Source of the DNA: Suttonella indologenes
GTDB taxonomy: Bacteria > Pseudomonadota > Gammaproteobacteria > Cardiobacteriales > Cardiobacteriaceae
Reading direction: 5' to 3'
DNA: 64,000 nt
Assembly: GCF_900460215.1 (NCBI RefSeq)
Contig: NZ_UHIA01000004.1
Span: forward strand, 1,434,001-1,498,000
Both the position numbers and the translations under genes were made by a program. A model generated the notes under the pieces. The model was not told the origin of the DNA, ran no database searches, and worked only from the letters and a program-made list of their open reading frames with translations. How positions within the stretch are numbered: the first letter of the stretch is position 1; every line of letters begins with the position of its first letter. Below, piece after piece: positions 24,836 through 33,138 of this stretch.

Positions 24836-26218
24836 TTAAATCAAAACTTTGGCAATTGCCATACCGACCAAGCAAGCCACCGTCACCCCAATCAAGCCCG
24901 GCAGCATAAAGCTGTGGTTGAAATAGTATTTGCCGATTTTGGTGGTGCCCGTTACATCGAAATTGACCGTTGCAATGTCCGAGGGATAATTCGGAATGAA
25001 GAAATAGGCATAAGTCGCCGGAATCAAACCGATTAAGACCTTAGGTTCAATACCGAGCTGAATGCCCACCGGCAACATCATCACCGCCGTCGCCGCTTGG
25101 CTGTTAATCACTACGGATACGGCAAACAGCGCGAAGGCAAAAGTCCAAGGATAGGTATTCACCATACCCGTTACCGTCTCTTTAAATTCAGGCATAGCAA
25201 ATTGGAAATAGGTATCGCTCATCCAAGCAATACCGTAAATGGCAATACAAGCCACCATTCCCGATTTAAACACCACGCCATTGGGTACGGTTTGGGGATT
25301 GATTTTGGTCGCAATCAGAATAATACCGCCGAATGCCAACATCATCATTTGAATAATCAAGGACATGGAAATCGGTTTTATTTTCTCTCCCTCGCCGATT
25401 GTGCGGATTTCCGGCACCATCGCCACCACGACAATCGCCAACAAAGCCCCAAGGAATAAATACACCGCTTTTTTCGCCCCTGCCGGCAATGTGTCATTCA
25501 AACTGGTGCTGGTAGTATTAAGAATGCGATCGCGCCAAATCGGATCTTGCAAACGGCGTTGATACTCCGGATCATCCTCCAATTCTTTGCCGCGATACAT
25601 GCTGTATAAAGACAAAGCCAACATGCCTAAGAAAGTCGCAGGAACGGTCACGCTGATGATGTTAAGCAGGGAAATATGCTCATAGCCGGGAATTTTCGCA
25701 ATCTGCAGCAAATACTCCGCCACCGCGGCAGACAAAGGACTGGAAGTAATCGCCAATTGCGAAGCGACGGAAGCTGCCGCCATCGGGCGCTCGGGTCGGA
25801 TATTATTCTTCAAGGCCACGTCGCCGATAATCGGCATGATGGAATACACGGAATGCCCCGTGCCTAAGAGGAAAGTCATCACATAAGTAACCATCGGACC
25901 TAAGAGCGTGACGCGTTTCGGATTTTTACGCAAAATACGCTCGGCAACTTGCAGCATATATTTCAAGCCGCCCGCCGCTTCCAAGATAGACGCACAGGTG
26001 ACGACAGCTAAAATAATCAACATCACATTTGTAGGCGCTTTACCGATCGGCATACGAAAAATGAAGACCTCTATCAGCAAACCGATACCCGACACCACGC
26101 CGAGCCCGATTCCTCCAAAACGGCTACCCGTATAGAGCATGAGCAGCAAGAACAAAAATCCGCCGTAGAGTATGATTTCATGAATCATTGAGGCATAAAC
26201 CGAAAAATCATCAAACAT
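24836..26218 (-). CDS. Anaerobic C4-dicarboxylate transporter, DcuA/DcuB family
   Basis: A 460-residue inner-membrane protein with about 11-12 helices. Family markers: FRMPIGKAPTNVMLIILAVV, ASILEAAGGLKYMLQVAERI, LGTGHSVYSIMPIIGDVAL, RPERPMAAASVASQLAITSS, INSQAATAVMMLPVGI and PATYAYFFIPNYPSDIATVN. Dcu carriers exchange fumarate, aspartate or malate for succinate, usually during fumarate respiration. Sequence alone does not separate DcuA from DcuB. It is monocistronic, with a terminator after it and a repeat-containing 288-bp upstream region. Confidence 0.95.
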   Translation of the reverse strand: MFDDFSVYASMIHEIILYGGFLFLLLMLYTGSRFGGIGLGVVSGIGLLIEVFIFRMPIGKAPTNVMLIILAVVTCASILEAAGGLKYMLQVAERILRKNPKRVTLLGPMVTYVMTFLLGTGHSVYSIMPIIGDVALKNNIRPERPMAAASVASQLAITSSPLSAAVAEYLLQIAKIPGYEHISLLNIISVTVPATFLGMLALSLYSMYRGKELEDDPEYQRRLQDPIWRDRILNTTSTSLNDTLPAGAKKAVYLFLGALLAIVVVAMVPEIRTIGEGEKIKPISMSLIIQMMMLAFGGIILIATKINPQTVPNGVVFKSGMVACIAIYGIAWMSDTYFQFAMPEFKETVTGMVNTYPWTFAFALFAVSVVINSQAATAVMMLPVGIQLGIEPKVLIGLIPATYAYFFIPNYPSDIATVNFDVTGTTKIGKYYFNHSFMLPGLIGVTVACLVGMAIAKVLI

Positions 26219-26278
26219 ATAAACGCACTCCCATTGCTATAAAATCAACTGAATAGAAGGAAGCAGCCAAGCCCAAAC

Positions 26279-26370
26279 ACAAAGTTTCTTAAATCAAAAC
26301 AAGACAATATCACATTGCTTTCTCTTGCCATTGTGCACATATTCCTCTCGTTTTGATTTAAGAAACTATA
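26279..26370. repeat. MITE-like inverted repeat (~92 bp)
   Basis: Inner arms AGTTTCTTAAATCAAAAC (26283-26300) and its exact complement (26350-26367), the right end closing with ACTATA. The outermost left bases are degraded. Length and TATAGT end match the 92-bp element at 3024-3115. It lies between the divergent dcu and gluQ genes and may influence either promoter. Confidence 0.75.
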
Positions 26371-26506
26371 GATGATTATGCTTAATTACTTCTAGGTAAT
26401 AGAATACTCTTTTGATACCTAGCTGTCATGCTTTTTATAAAAAACGTGATATTTCCCTGTTAAATATTTTGAAATAATTTAATCCATACAAAAGCTAAAA
26501 AATTTT

Positions 26507-27391
26507 ATGAACACCTCTTCTTACCGCGGACGCTTTGCCCCCACCCCTAGCGGTCCCCTGCATTTCGGCTCGCTCTGCACCGCCTTGGGCAGCTATTTGG
26601 ATGCGCGACATCATCAAGGCGCATGGCTGATTCGGATTGAGGATGTGGACAGCCAGCGCTCAAAAGCCGCGCATCAGACGAGTATCTTGCACAGCCTTGC
26701 CGCCCACGGACTGCAATCCGATGAAGACATTCGCATTCAAAGCCGGCATCTTCAAGATTATGAACAGGCTTTACGGCGCTTGCGTCCCCACCTTTATCTC
26801 TGCGACTGCCACCGCAAAGACTGGCAAGCCCAAGCGCATATGGGCGCATTAGGCAAAGTCTATCCGCAAACCTGCCGCCAAAACGGATTGGGCGAAATGC
26901 CGCCGCAGCGCACCTTGCGCCTTGCCCTGCCCGCACAACTCTGCCGCTTTACAGACCTACATGCCGGCTTATGCCGCTATGATTTAACAACAGAAATCGG
27001 CGATCCCGTATTAAAACGACGTGACGGCGACATCGCCTACGCGCTTGCGGTGGTGGTGGATGACGCCCTGCAAAATATCAGCCATATCGTGCGCGGGGCG
27101 GATTTGCTCGCCGCGACCTGCATCTCGCGTGTTCTACAAGAACTGCTCGGTTATCCCATGCCGCAAACCCTGCATTTGCCCTTAGCGCTGGACGCGCAAG
27201 GACGCAAACTCAGCAAACAAAACCATGCCGCCGCCATTGACGACCGACAAGCGAGCGCGAATTTGCTCACCGCTTTGGCTTTTTTGCATCAGGATTGCAG
27301 CGGCTTACGCAGCAGCGACAGTCCGCAGCATATTCTTGCCCGTGCCGCCGCCAGATGGTCGAGAGCCTCTTTGCCCGACATCTCCTTATGA
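26507..27391 (+). CDS. gluQ: Glutamyl-Q tRNA(Asp) synthetase
   Basis: A 294-residue paralogue of the GluRS catalytic domain lacking the anticodon-binding half. It charges glutamate onto queuosine-34 of tRNA(Asp). Visible: YRGRFAPTPSGPLHFGSL (HIGH-like), WLIRIEDVD, LYLCDCHRKDW and CRQ (zinc region), RRDGDIAYALAVVVDDALQ, IVRGADLL, and KLSKQNHA (KMSKS-like). Length fits the family (~290-300). Functionally it uses the queuosine made by Tgt, encoded at 18235-19350. It stands alone, with an AT-rich 5' region. Confidence 0.95.
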   Translation: MNTSSYRGRFAPTPSGPLHFGSLCTALGSYLDARHHQGAWLIRIEDVDSQRSKAAHQTSILHSLAAHGLQSDEDIRIQSRHLQDYEQALRRLRPHLYLCDCHRKDWQAQAHMGALGKVYPQTCRQNGLGEMPPQRTLRLALPAQLCRFTDLHAGLCRYDLTTEIGDPVLKRRDGDIAYALAVVVDDALQNISHIVRGADLLAATCISRVLQELLGYPMPQTLHLPLALDAQGRKLSKQNHAAAIDDRQASANLLTALAFLHQDCSGLRSSDSPQHILARAAARWSRASLPDISL

Positions 27392-27578
27392 GAATTGATG
27401 ATAAGTATTGTGTTTGAAAGTGAGATAAAACAAATAAACTCGATTGTTAACGAAATTCTTTGCAAAAGCCACTTGTTGTGCTTAAATGCTTTTATGAGGA
27501 ATAGATATAAATACGTAAATTCGCTTTGACTTAACAAGTCAGCTGCAACACATTCACAATAACCATGAGGAGCATCAC

Positions 27579-29519
27579 ATGAGCCGTATCCAAGCCGTCT
27601 ATCCCGTGCCTGCGCCGGTTGCCGAACATGCGCATCTTGACCAAGCCGCCTATGAAAAACTCTATGCGCAATCCATCAGTCATCCCGAGCAGTTCTGGGC
27701 GGAAAAAGCCGATGAATTATTAAGTTTTTACAAAACTTGGGACACCGTCCACAATTCCGATTTGCAGACAGGACGCATCCGCTGGTTTGAAGGCGCGGAG
27801 CTGAATGTCTGCTATAACTGTGTGGATCGCCATCTCGACGAACGCGGTCGCCAAACCGCCTTTATCTTCGAGCATAATGAACTCGGGCGCTCTTACCGCG
27901 TCAGCTACCGCGAATTGCATACGCAAATCTGCAAATTCGCCAATGTTTTAAAAGCACGCGGCGTGGAAAAAGGCGACCGCGTAGTCATCTATCTGCCGAT
28001 GATTGAAGAAGCCGCGGTGGCGATGCTGGCTTGCGCGCGTATCGGCGCCGTGCATTCCGTGGTTTTCGGTGGCTTTTCCGCCGATGCGCTGGCGGATCGA
28101 ATCAATGACGCCGATGCCAAAGTGGTCGTCACCTCCGATGCCGGCTATCGCGGCGACAAATTCACCCATGTGAAGCGCAATGTCGATAAAGCGCTGAAAA
28201 AATGCCCGCAAGTCAGCGCCGTCATTGTGGTGCAAGTCAATAAAGAACAAATCTACTGGCAGCAAGGACGCGATTTTTGGTATCACGAAGAAATGAAAAA
28301 CGCCTCCGCAGACTGCCCCTGCGAGCCGATGGATGCCGAAGACCCGCTCTTTATTCTCTACACCTCCGGCTCGACCGGCAAACCCAAAGGCGTCGTCCAC
28401 AGCACCGCCGGCTATCTGCTCTATGCGGCGACAACCTTTAAATACACCTTTGATTATCACGAAGGCGACATCTATTGGTGCACCGCCGATATCGGCTGGA
28501 TAACGGGACACAGCTATTGCGTCTACGGTCCGCTTGCCAACGGCGCGGTATCGCTGATTTTCGGCGGCGTACCCAACTATCCCGACGCCTCGCGCCTCTG
28601 GCAGGTAGTGGACGAACATAAAGTCAACCTCTTTTACACCGCCCCCACCGCCATCCGCGCCCTCATGCGCGAAGGCAATCAATTCGTCGAAAAAACCGAC
28701 CGCAGCACCCTGCGCATCCTCGGCACGGTCGGCGAACCCATCAACCCCGAAGCATGGCATTGGTATCATGAAATCGTCGGCAAAGGACAATGCCAAATCG
28801 TCGATACATGGTGGCAGACCGAAACCGGCGGACACCTCATCACGCCGCTACCGGGCGCGACCGCACTCAAACCCGGCTCCGCCGCCCTGCCCTTCTTTGG
28901 CGTCAATCCCGCAATTGTGGACAATGAAGGCAATGAACTCGAAGGCGCGGCGGAAGGACTCTTAATCATCAAACAAGACTGGCCGGGCATGATGCGCACC
29001 ATCTGGGGCGACCACGAACGCTTCATTCAAACCTATCTCAGTGCCTTTGCCGGCAAATACTTCACCGGCGACGGCGCCAAACGCGACGAAGACGGCTACT
29101 ATTGGATCACCGGACGTGTAGATGATGTGCTGAACGTCTCGGGACACCGCATCGGCACCGCCGAAGTGGAAAGCGCGCTGGTACTGCATCCCACCGTAGC
29201 CGAAGCGGCAATCGTAGGCTATCCACATGACATCAAAGGACAAGGCATTTACGCCTATGTCACCTTGATGAGCGATGCCGACCCCTCCGACGCCTTAAAA
29301 AACGAACTCGTAAAATTCGTGCGCCGCGAACTTGGGCCGATTTTCGGACTGGACATCATCCAATGGGCGCCGGCATTGCCCAAAACCCGCTCGGGCAAAA
29401 TCATGCGCCGCATCCTGCGCAAAATCGCCGCCAATGAAATCGACAGCCTTGGCGACACCAGCACCCTCGCCGATCCGCAAGTCGTAGAAGACCTTATCCA
29501 TAATCGTTTGAATAAATGA
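27579..29519 (+). CDS. acs: Acetyl-CoA synthetase
   Basis: A 646-residue AMP-forming ligase converting acetate, ATP and CoA to acetyl-CoA. Family motifs: WFEGAELNVCYNCVDRHL, ARIGAVHSVVFGGFSADAL, LFILYTSGSTGKPKGVVHS (AMP-binding), CTADIGWITGHSY, VDTWWQTETGGHLITPLPG, and the C-terminal PKTRSGKIMRRILR carrying the lysine acetylated by Pat-type enzymes. Length equals typical Acs (~650). It has a GAGGAG-containing Shine-Dalgarno and a terminator directly after the stop. IS630 copy 1 sits immediately downstream in the terminator T-tract. Confidence 0.97.
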   Translation: MSRIQAVYPVPAPVAEHAHLDQAAYEKLYAQSISHPEQFWAEKADELLSFYKTWDTVHNSDLQTGRIRWFEGAELNVCYNCVDRHLDERGRQTAFIFEHNELGRSYRVSYRELHTQICKFANVLKARGVEKGDRVVIYLPMIEEAAVAMLACARIGAVHSVVFGGFSADALADRINDADAKVVVTSDAGYRGDKFTHVKRNVDKALKKCPQVSAVIVVQVNKEQIYWQQGRDFWYHEEMKNASADCPCEPMDAEDPLFILYTSGSTGKPKGVVHSTAGYLLYAATTFKYTFDYHEGDIYWCTADIGWITGHSYCVYGPLANGAVSLIFGGVPNYPDASRLWQVVDEHKVNLFYTAPTAIRALMREGNQFVEKTDRSTLRILGTVGEPINPEAWHWYHEIVGKGQCQIVDTWWQTETGGHLITPLPGATALKPGSAALPFFGVNPAIVDNEGNELEGAAEGLLIIKQDWPGMMRTIWGDHERFIQTYLSAFAGKYFTGDGAKRDEDGYYWITGRVDDVLNVSGHRIGTAEVESALVLHPTVAEAAIVGYPHDIKGQGIYAYVTLMSDADPSDALKNELVKFVRRELGPIFGLDIIQWAPALPKTRSGKIMRRILRKIAANEIDSLGDTSTLADPQVVEDLIHNRLNK

Positions 29520-29546
29520 AAAAAGCGGCAAACGCCGCTTTTTTTT
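29520..29546 (+). terminator. acs terminator
   Basis: AAAAAGCGGC, loop AAAC, GCCGCTTTTTTT. The T-tract runs directly into the TATAG end of the IS630 element, so that TA was the insertion target. Confidence 0.88.
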
Positions 29547-29550
29547 ATAG

Positions 29551-30130
29551 TCAATTCAAACCAAAATAGTACGACAATCCATTCTCTACCGTCTCAAACT
29601 CTGACAAATGGCTTCTCAACCATTGTTTGATATTAGCCCACGTCTTTTCAATGGGATTTAACTCCGGAGAGTAAGGCGGTAGCGCTAAGATGACGTGCTT
29701 GTGTTTAGTCTGATTAGCAAGCTCTGTTAATTTCTTCATTCTATGAAACCTTGCATTGTCTAAAATGATGATACAAGGCTTCCCTATCTGTTCGCTGTGT
29801 TCGTCTAAGCAAGGTAAGAGCATTTGTTCAAACCAGGTTTCAAATAATTTGCTTATGATGGTGTCCTTGTAGATAAGAGGGGCAATCAGATCTTTAGCTT
29901 TGTTGCCGATTTGTCCCGCCACAAGCGATATTCTTTGATAGCGTTTGCCGCTCACTTTATCAAATACCTTTTGTCCTTTTAGGCTTCTTGCATGCGTTCG
30001 ATACAGATAAGTATCAATGCCTGTCTCATCGATATAAACAAGCTCGCTATCTTGAGTTGATAGCAGCCTGCTTAGTGTGTTTTGGTAGTCTTTGATTTTT
30101 TCCCAGCTTTGCTCTTTATAGGTGCTTGTC
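29551..30130 (-). CDS. IS630 transposase, DDE part (orfB), copy 1
   Basis: Read in the -1 frame relative to orfA after an A7 run (30131-30137 as T7 on the plus strand): TSTYKEQSWEKIKDYQ, then the first catalytic Asp in LVYIDETGID, the second in IIILDNARFHR, and the Glu in SPELNPIEKTWANIK. This is the complete DDE triad of the IS630/Tc1 superfamily. A separate ATG frame begins only at 29955, inside the catalytic domain, so the fused product (about 295 residues with orfA) is the likely transposase. Confidence 0.88.
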
Positions 30131-30440
30131 TTTTTTTAAGACTCATGTTGAGCGATTGCAGGGCATAAAATACGGTTGTTTTGGCACAGCCGAAATGTTG
30201 GGCTATCTCGTGTAGATATAGGTCCGGATTTTGTTCGACAAAAGCTTTAAGTTGCGCTCTATCCAGCTTTATCCCGCGGCTGCCGCCGCTTTTACAGGAC
30301 AGATCTCCTTGTTTCTGTTTTTTAATCCATTCATATAGGGTGTTGCGAGAAATGCCATAGGCAACACAGACTTTGCTGATGTTGCCGATTTGGTCTAGGT
30401 AGGCTAAAGCTTTTTGTTTCAGTTCGATTGGGTATGCCAT
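30072..30440 (-). CDS. IS630 transposase, DNA-binding part (orfA), copy 1
   Basis: A 122-residue protein with two helix-turn-helix segments: QIGNISKVCVAYGISRNTLY and LHEIAQHFGCAKTTVFYALQ, a paired-like arrangement typical of IS630 N-termini. Near residue 104 the codons for SLKKR lie on an A7 run where slippage would move translation or transcription into the orfB frame. Without slippage the protein ends KTTKTH. The same A7 run occurs in copy 2, which suggests programmed frameshifting rather than a chance mutation. Confidence 0.88.
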   Translation of the reverse strand: MAYPIELKQKALAYLDQIGNISKVCVAYGISRNTLYEWIKKQKQGDLSCKSGGSRGIKLDRAQLKAFVEQNPDLYLHEIAQHFGCAKTTVFYALQSLNMSLKKRQAPIKSKAGKKSKTTKTH

Positions 30441-30513
30441 TGTGGGTGTAGCCTATCAAATGATGGTGGGATAGATTTTATCATATGTTTGGCTTCGGGT
30501 TGAATCGACTATA

Positions 30514-30860
30514 GTGCGGAGTTTTATCGCAAGGTGGCGTTGCAGTATCTGCCAAATAGTGAGTTACCTATCATGATTTGGGTGTTTGTAGGGATGGGGC
30601 AGACGGAGCAGGGAAATCAGCTTTATACGTCAGGTATGCCGAAGTTCGGCAAGGATGAGATGGAGATTTTAAATAGCAAGGTGGATATGCGGACGTTACA
30701 TACATCTTTGACGAGTATGTGTGCGTATATTATTGGGTCAGATGTGGTGTTAAAATATGGTGAAACGGTGGGATTTAGTGCGGAGCAGAAGTGGCAGATT
30801 AGTCGGTCGAAGAGTGTGTATGCTCCGTGTGAGTTTTCTTTAAAAATTGCGATTGCGTGA
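30514..30860 (+). pseudogene. DUF4261-like gene, 5'-truncated by IS630
   Basis: The frame is open from the IS end; the first internal GTG is at 30534 (108 residues from there). The C-terminal part reads as a DUF4261 domain: FGKDEMEILNSK, then MCAYIIGSDVVLKYGETVGF and SAEQKWQISRSKSV. DUF4261 has no proven function; it occurs in gene neighbourhoods of toxin-immunity loci. The 5' part is replaced by the IS630 right end at 30513. Its stop lies 11 bp before the first Imm11-like gene, and its 3' ~200 bp are duplicated at 32067-32260. It may be a second immunity or accessory gene of the array unit (inference). Confidence 0.6.
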
Positions 30861-30871
30861 GGAGTGTTGAG

Positions 30872-31600
30872 ATGAATAATGAGCAAAAAGTATATTACGG
30901 CAAGTATGGCAATATTGGACATTGTTCTATAGGAACAAGTATACCTAGATTAATTGACTATCCTGCTTATTACAAAGCTGAAATAGCGCGGCGTAAAGAC
31001 AGGAATAACCCAGAATTGTCTCAAAAAGTCAAAGAACTTAATGCTCACGCCTATGACTATGCGATAGCTAACCAAAAATTTAAAAAGCTAGAAGTATTAC
31101 CTGATAGCTTATGGGTGTCTAATGATAATTTAGAAGTTCCAAAAGATTCAGATAATGTCTTTAGTATTATTAATGGTGGTATTGTTTTTCGAGAAAACGT
31201 TGTCAATATTTTTAATCAATTACGACTTGGTCAAACCACATTGACTCCTGTAAAAATTCATATCATAGAAACTGGTGAATTATGGTCAGATGAAACTTTT
31301 TATTTTTTTAACCTATGCGAACAGCGTGAATATGTCTGTATGTCACAGCCTAATAATAGTCTTAAAACGATGATTACAGAAAAAGACAAACTGGTATTTA
31401 CAGGTTCTGTCAAAAATAGTGAATTATTAGAAGTTTCTAAATCTGCCCTTGATTGTGATGTAGATATATGGCATGACCCCAGATATCTAAGCAGTATTTT
31501 TATGTCTGATGAGCTATATCATGCTTTACTTGATGCAAATTTAGTGAAAGCTAGAGATGGTATATCTGTTTGGTTTATGAATATTTGCACTTTAGTTTAA
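30872..31600 (+). CDS. Imm11-like (DUF1629-type) immunity protein 1
   Basis: A 242-residue acidic cytoplasmic protein without signal peptide. ATG 30872 is preceded by GAGGAG at proper spacing; the frame also opens at GTG 30857, less likely. The C-terminal third, DVDIWHDPRYLSSIFMSDEL followed by a short helix and a final C-x-LV, resembles the DUF1629/Imm11 pattern of polymorphic-toxin immunity proteins. A KLEVLPDSLWVSND segment and an FFNLCEQREYVCMSQP segment are shared with two paralogues downstream (32272, 33139). It probably neutralises an AHH-type nuclease. The adjacent toxin gene starts 36 bp after its stop. Confidence 0.7.
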   Translation: MNNEQKVYYGKYGNIGHCSIGTSIPRLIDYPAYYKAEIARRKDRNNPELSQKVKELNAHAYDYAIANQKFKKLEVLPDSLWVSNDNLEVPKDSDNVFSIINGGIVFRENVVNIFNQLRLGQTTLTPVKIHIIETGELWSDETFYFFNLCEQREYVCMSQPNNSLKTMITEKDKLVFTGSVKNSELLEVSKSALDCDVDIWHDPRYLSSIFMSDELYHALLDANLVKARDGISVWFMNICTLV

Positions 31601-31636
31601 ATTTTATACTAGTTCATTGATTTTAGGAGAATTTTT

Positions 31637-32053
31637 ATGGGTATTCAGCAAGTTCATCATATTATCCCAAAAAATGTTTTCGATACTTATGCTGAAGATA
31701 TTGCAAGAGTTTTTGATTTAGAAAATGGCAGAGAATTTCAACAAATAGGTAGCAATTTCATCCATTTGCACCCACAAGATAGTGATGCAAGTAAAGTTGG
31801 TAATTTACTAGCAGAAAATCCTAATTTATTTGGTGATATTCCCATTGGAGCGACATCTCACTCTGGCAGTCATCCTGCTTACGATACAGTTGTAAAGACT
31901 CGACTTGCAGAGATTTTTGACCCTGATAATAAGAGTATCAACGATGTTGATAAAAAGTTAATGGTGCTAGATTTACAAGCTGGCTTAAAAGAGGCTTTAA
32001 CAAAAGGTATCCCACCATCAACAATGGTGATGGATTTGATGCAACCGCTTTAA
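31637..32053 (+). CDS. Stand-alone AHH-family nuclease (HNH/ENDO VII-like) toxin domain
   Basis: A 138-residue protein that begins almost directly at the catalytic motif: MGIQQVHHIIPKNVF. It then has NFIHLHPQD and TSHSGSHPAYDTVVKTRLAEI, matching the AHH pattern (xHHIIP ... N ... L ... HSGSHPxYD) of toxin nucleases. No signal peptide, pre-toxin, VgrG, PAAR or Rhs sequence precedes it; it has its own TTAGGAG Shine-Dalgarno. It resembles an orphan C-terminal toxin module. All visible motif residues are intact, so it may be active. Imm11-like genes lie on both sides, as expected if they protect the producer. Confidence 0.75.
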   Translation: MGIQQVHHIIPKNVFDTYAEDIARVFDLENGREFQQIGSNFIHLHPQDSDASKVGNLLAENPNLFGDIPIGATSHSGSHPAYDTVVKTRLAEIFDPDNKSINDVDKKLMVLDLQAGLKEALTKGIPPSTMVMDLMQPL

Positions 32054-32066
32054 ACAATTTCCTCGA

Positions 32067-32260
32067 TTTTAAATAGCAAGGTCGATATTCGGACGTTACA
32101 TACATCTTTGACGAGTATGTGTGCGTATATTATTGGGTCAGATGTGGTGTTAAAATATGGTGAAACGGTGGGATTTAGTGCGGAGCAGAAGTGGCAGATT
32201 AGTCGGTCTAAGAGTGTATATGCTCCGTGTGAGTTTTCTTTAAAAATTGCGATTGTGTGA
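32067..32260 (+). pseudogene. Duplicated 3' fragment of the DUF4261 gene
   Basis: Near-identical to 30664-30860 with a handful of substitutions (for example GTCGATATTCGG versus GTGGATATGCGG). It encodes ILNSKVDIRTLHTSLTSMCA... to KIAIV-stop and lacks a start. It follows the AHH stop by 13 bp and leads into the second Imm11-like gene with the same GTGAGGAG spacing. This shows that the DUF4261-Imm11-AHH unit was tandemly duplicated and then partly deleted. Confidence 0.8.
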
Positions 32261-32271
32261 GGAGCGTTGAG

Positions 32272-33006
32272 ATGAGTAATGAGAAGAATGTATATTACGG
32301 TGAATATTCCAATATTGAGCATTATTCTATTGGGGTAAATATACCTGGATTATTTGACTATCCTGCTTATTACAAAGCTGAAATTGCACGTCGTAAAAAC
32401 AGGGCTAGTTCGGAGTTGGTTCAGAAAGTTGAAGAACTTAGCACTCACGAATTTTACTTCGAAAAAGCTAATCATGACTTTAGAAAACTTGAAGTATTAC
32501 CTGATAGTTTATGGATATCAAATCATGAGAATGATTCTCCTAAAGAGAAAGACCTGATATTTAGAATTAGCAGTAATGGAATCATCTTTAGAGAAGAAGT
32601 CGCCACTATTTTTAATCAATTCCGACTAGGACAGACCACCTTAATTCCTGTAAAAATTTATATCATAGAAACTGGTGAACAATGGTCAAATGAGACTTTT
32701 TATGTTCTAAATTTATGTGAACAACGTGAATATGTCTGCTTTTCTCAACCTGATAATGGTCTTAAAGCTATGACCAGCGGAGAAAATAAACTGGTATATA
32801 CAGGCTATGTTAATAAAGATAGAAAACTTGATGTTTCTGAATCAGCCTTGGAGTGTGACGTGGATATATGGTATGACCCTAGCTTTTTAGGAAAAATATT
32901 TATGTCTGAAAACTTGCATCAAGTGTTAGTAGAGTCAGAGTTGATCAAGTGTCTTGAGCCAAATGTTTGGCGTTACTGGAATATGCAAACCTGCAACTTA
33001 GTTTAA
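32272..33006 (+). CDS. Imm11-like immunity protein 2
   Basis: A 244-residue paralogue of the protein at 30872. Both share YPAYYKAEIARRK, KLEVLPDSLW, IFNQFRLGQTTL, LNLCEQREYVC and ALECDVDIWYDPSFLGKIFM, ending TCNLV. Divergence is spread through the middle while the ends are conserved. Shine-Dalgarno GAGGAG before ATG 32272. By the usual toxin-then-immunity order, this would be the cognate immunity gene of the AHH nuclease at 31637; that is inference. Confidence 0.7.
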   Translation: MSNEKNVYYGEYSNIEHYSIGVNIPGLFDYPAYYKAEIARRKNRASSELVQKVEELSTHEFYFEKANHDFRKLEVLPDSLWISNHENDSPKEKDLIFRISSNGIIFREEVATIFNQFRLGQTTLIPVKIYIIETGEQWSNETFYVLNLCEQREYVCFSQPDNGLKAMTSGENKLVYTGYVNKDRKLDVSESALECDVDIWYDPSFLGKIFMSENLHQVLVESELIKCLEPNVWRYWNMQTCNLV

Positions 33007-33034
33007 TTTATTTTGTTAATTCTGGAGAATTTTT

Positions 33035-33127
33035 ATGGGTATTCAGCAAGTTCATCACATTATTCCTGAAGCTGTCTTTGTCGGCTACGTTATAAATGAA
33101 TTTTCTTTGAAAGTTGCGATTGTGTGA
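33035..33127 (+). pseudogene. 30-residue fusion of AHH start and DUF4261 end
   Basis: A short frame with its own Shine-Dalgarno (TGGAGAATTTTT-ATG) encodes MGIQQVHHIIPEAVF, the first 15 residues of the AHH nuclease, joined through VGYVIN to EFSLKVAIV-stop, the last residues of DUF4261. Everything between has been deleted. The peptide keeps the HH motif but no nuclease core, so it is presumably inactive; it mainly records a deletion inside a former third array unit. Confidence 0.75.
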
Positions 33128-33138
33128 GGAGAATTGAG

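Larger units (their letters stand above)
29546..30513 (-). mobile_element. IS630-family insertion sequence, copy 1 (968 bp)
   Basis: Terminal inverted repeats TATAGTC(A/G)ATTC: TATAGTCAATTC at 29546 and, on the minus strand, TATAGTCGATTC from 30513. The TA at each end fits TA-target duplication. It contains orfA and orfB in the -1 relationship. It has the same length and, by eye, the same sequence as copy 2 at 34092-35059. Its right end truncates a DUF4261 gene. Confidence 0.92.

Noticed and set aside
27948..28835. 295-codon antisense frame within acs
   Set aside because: The acs frame is complete and full of motifs; the antisense frame is a GC-codon artefact without recognisable domain.
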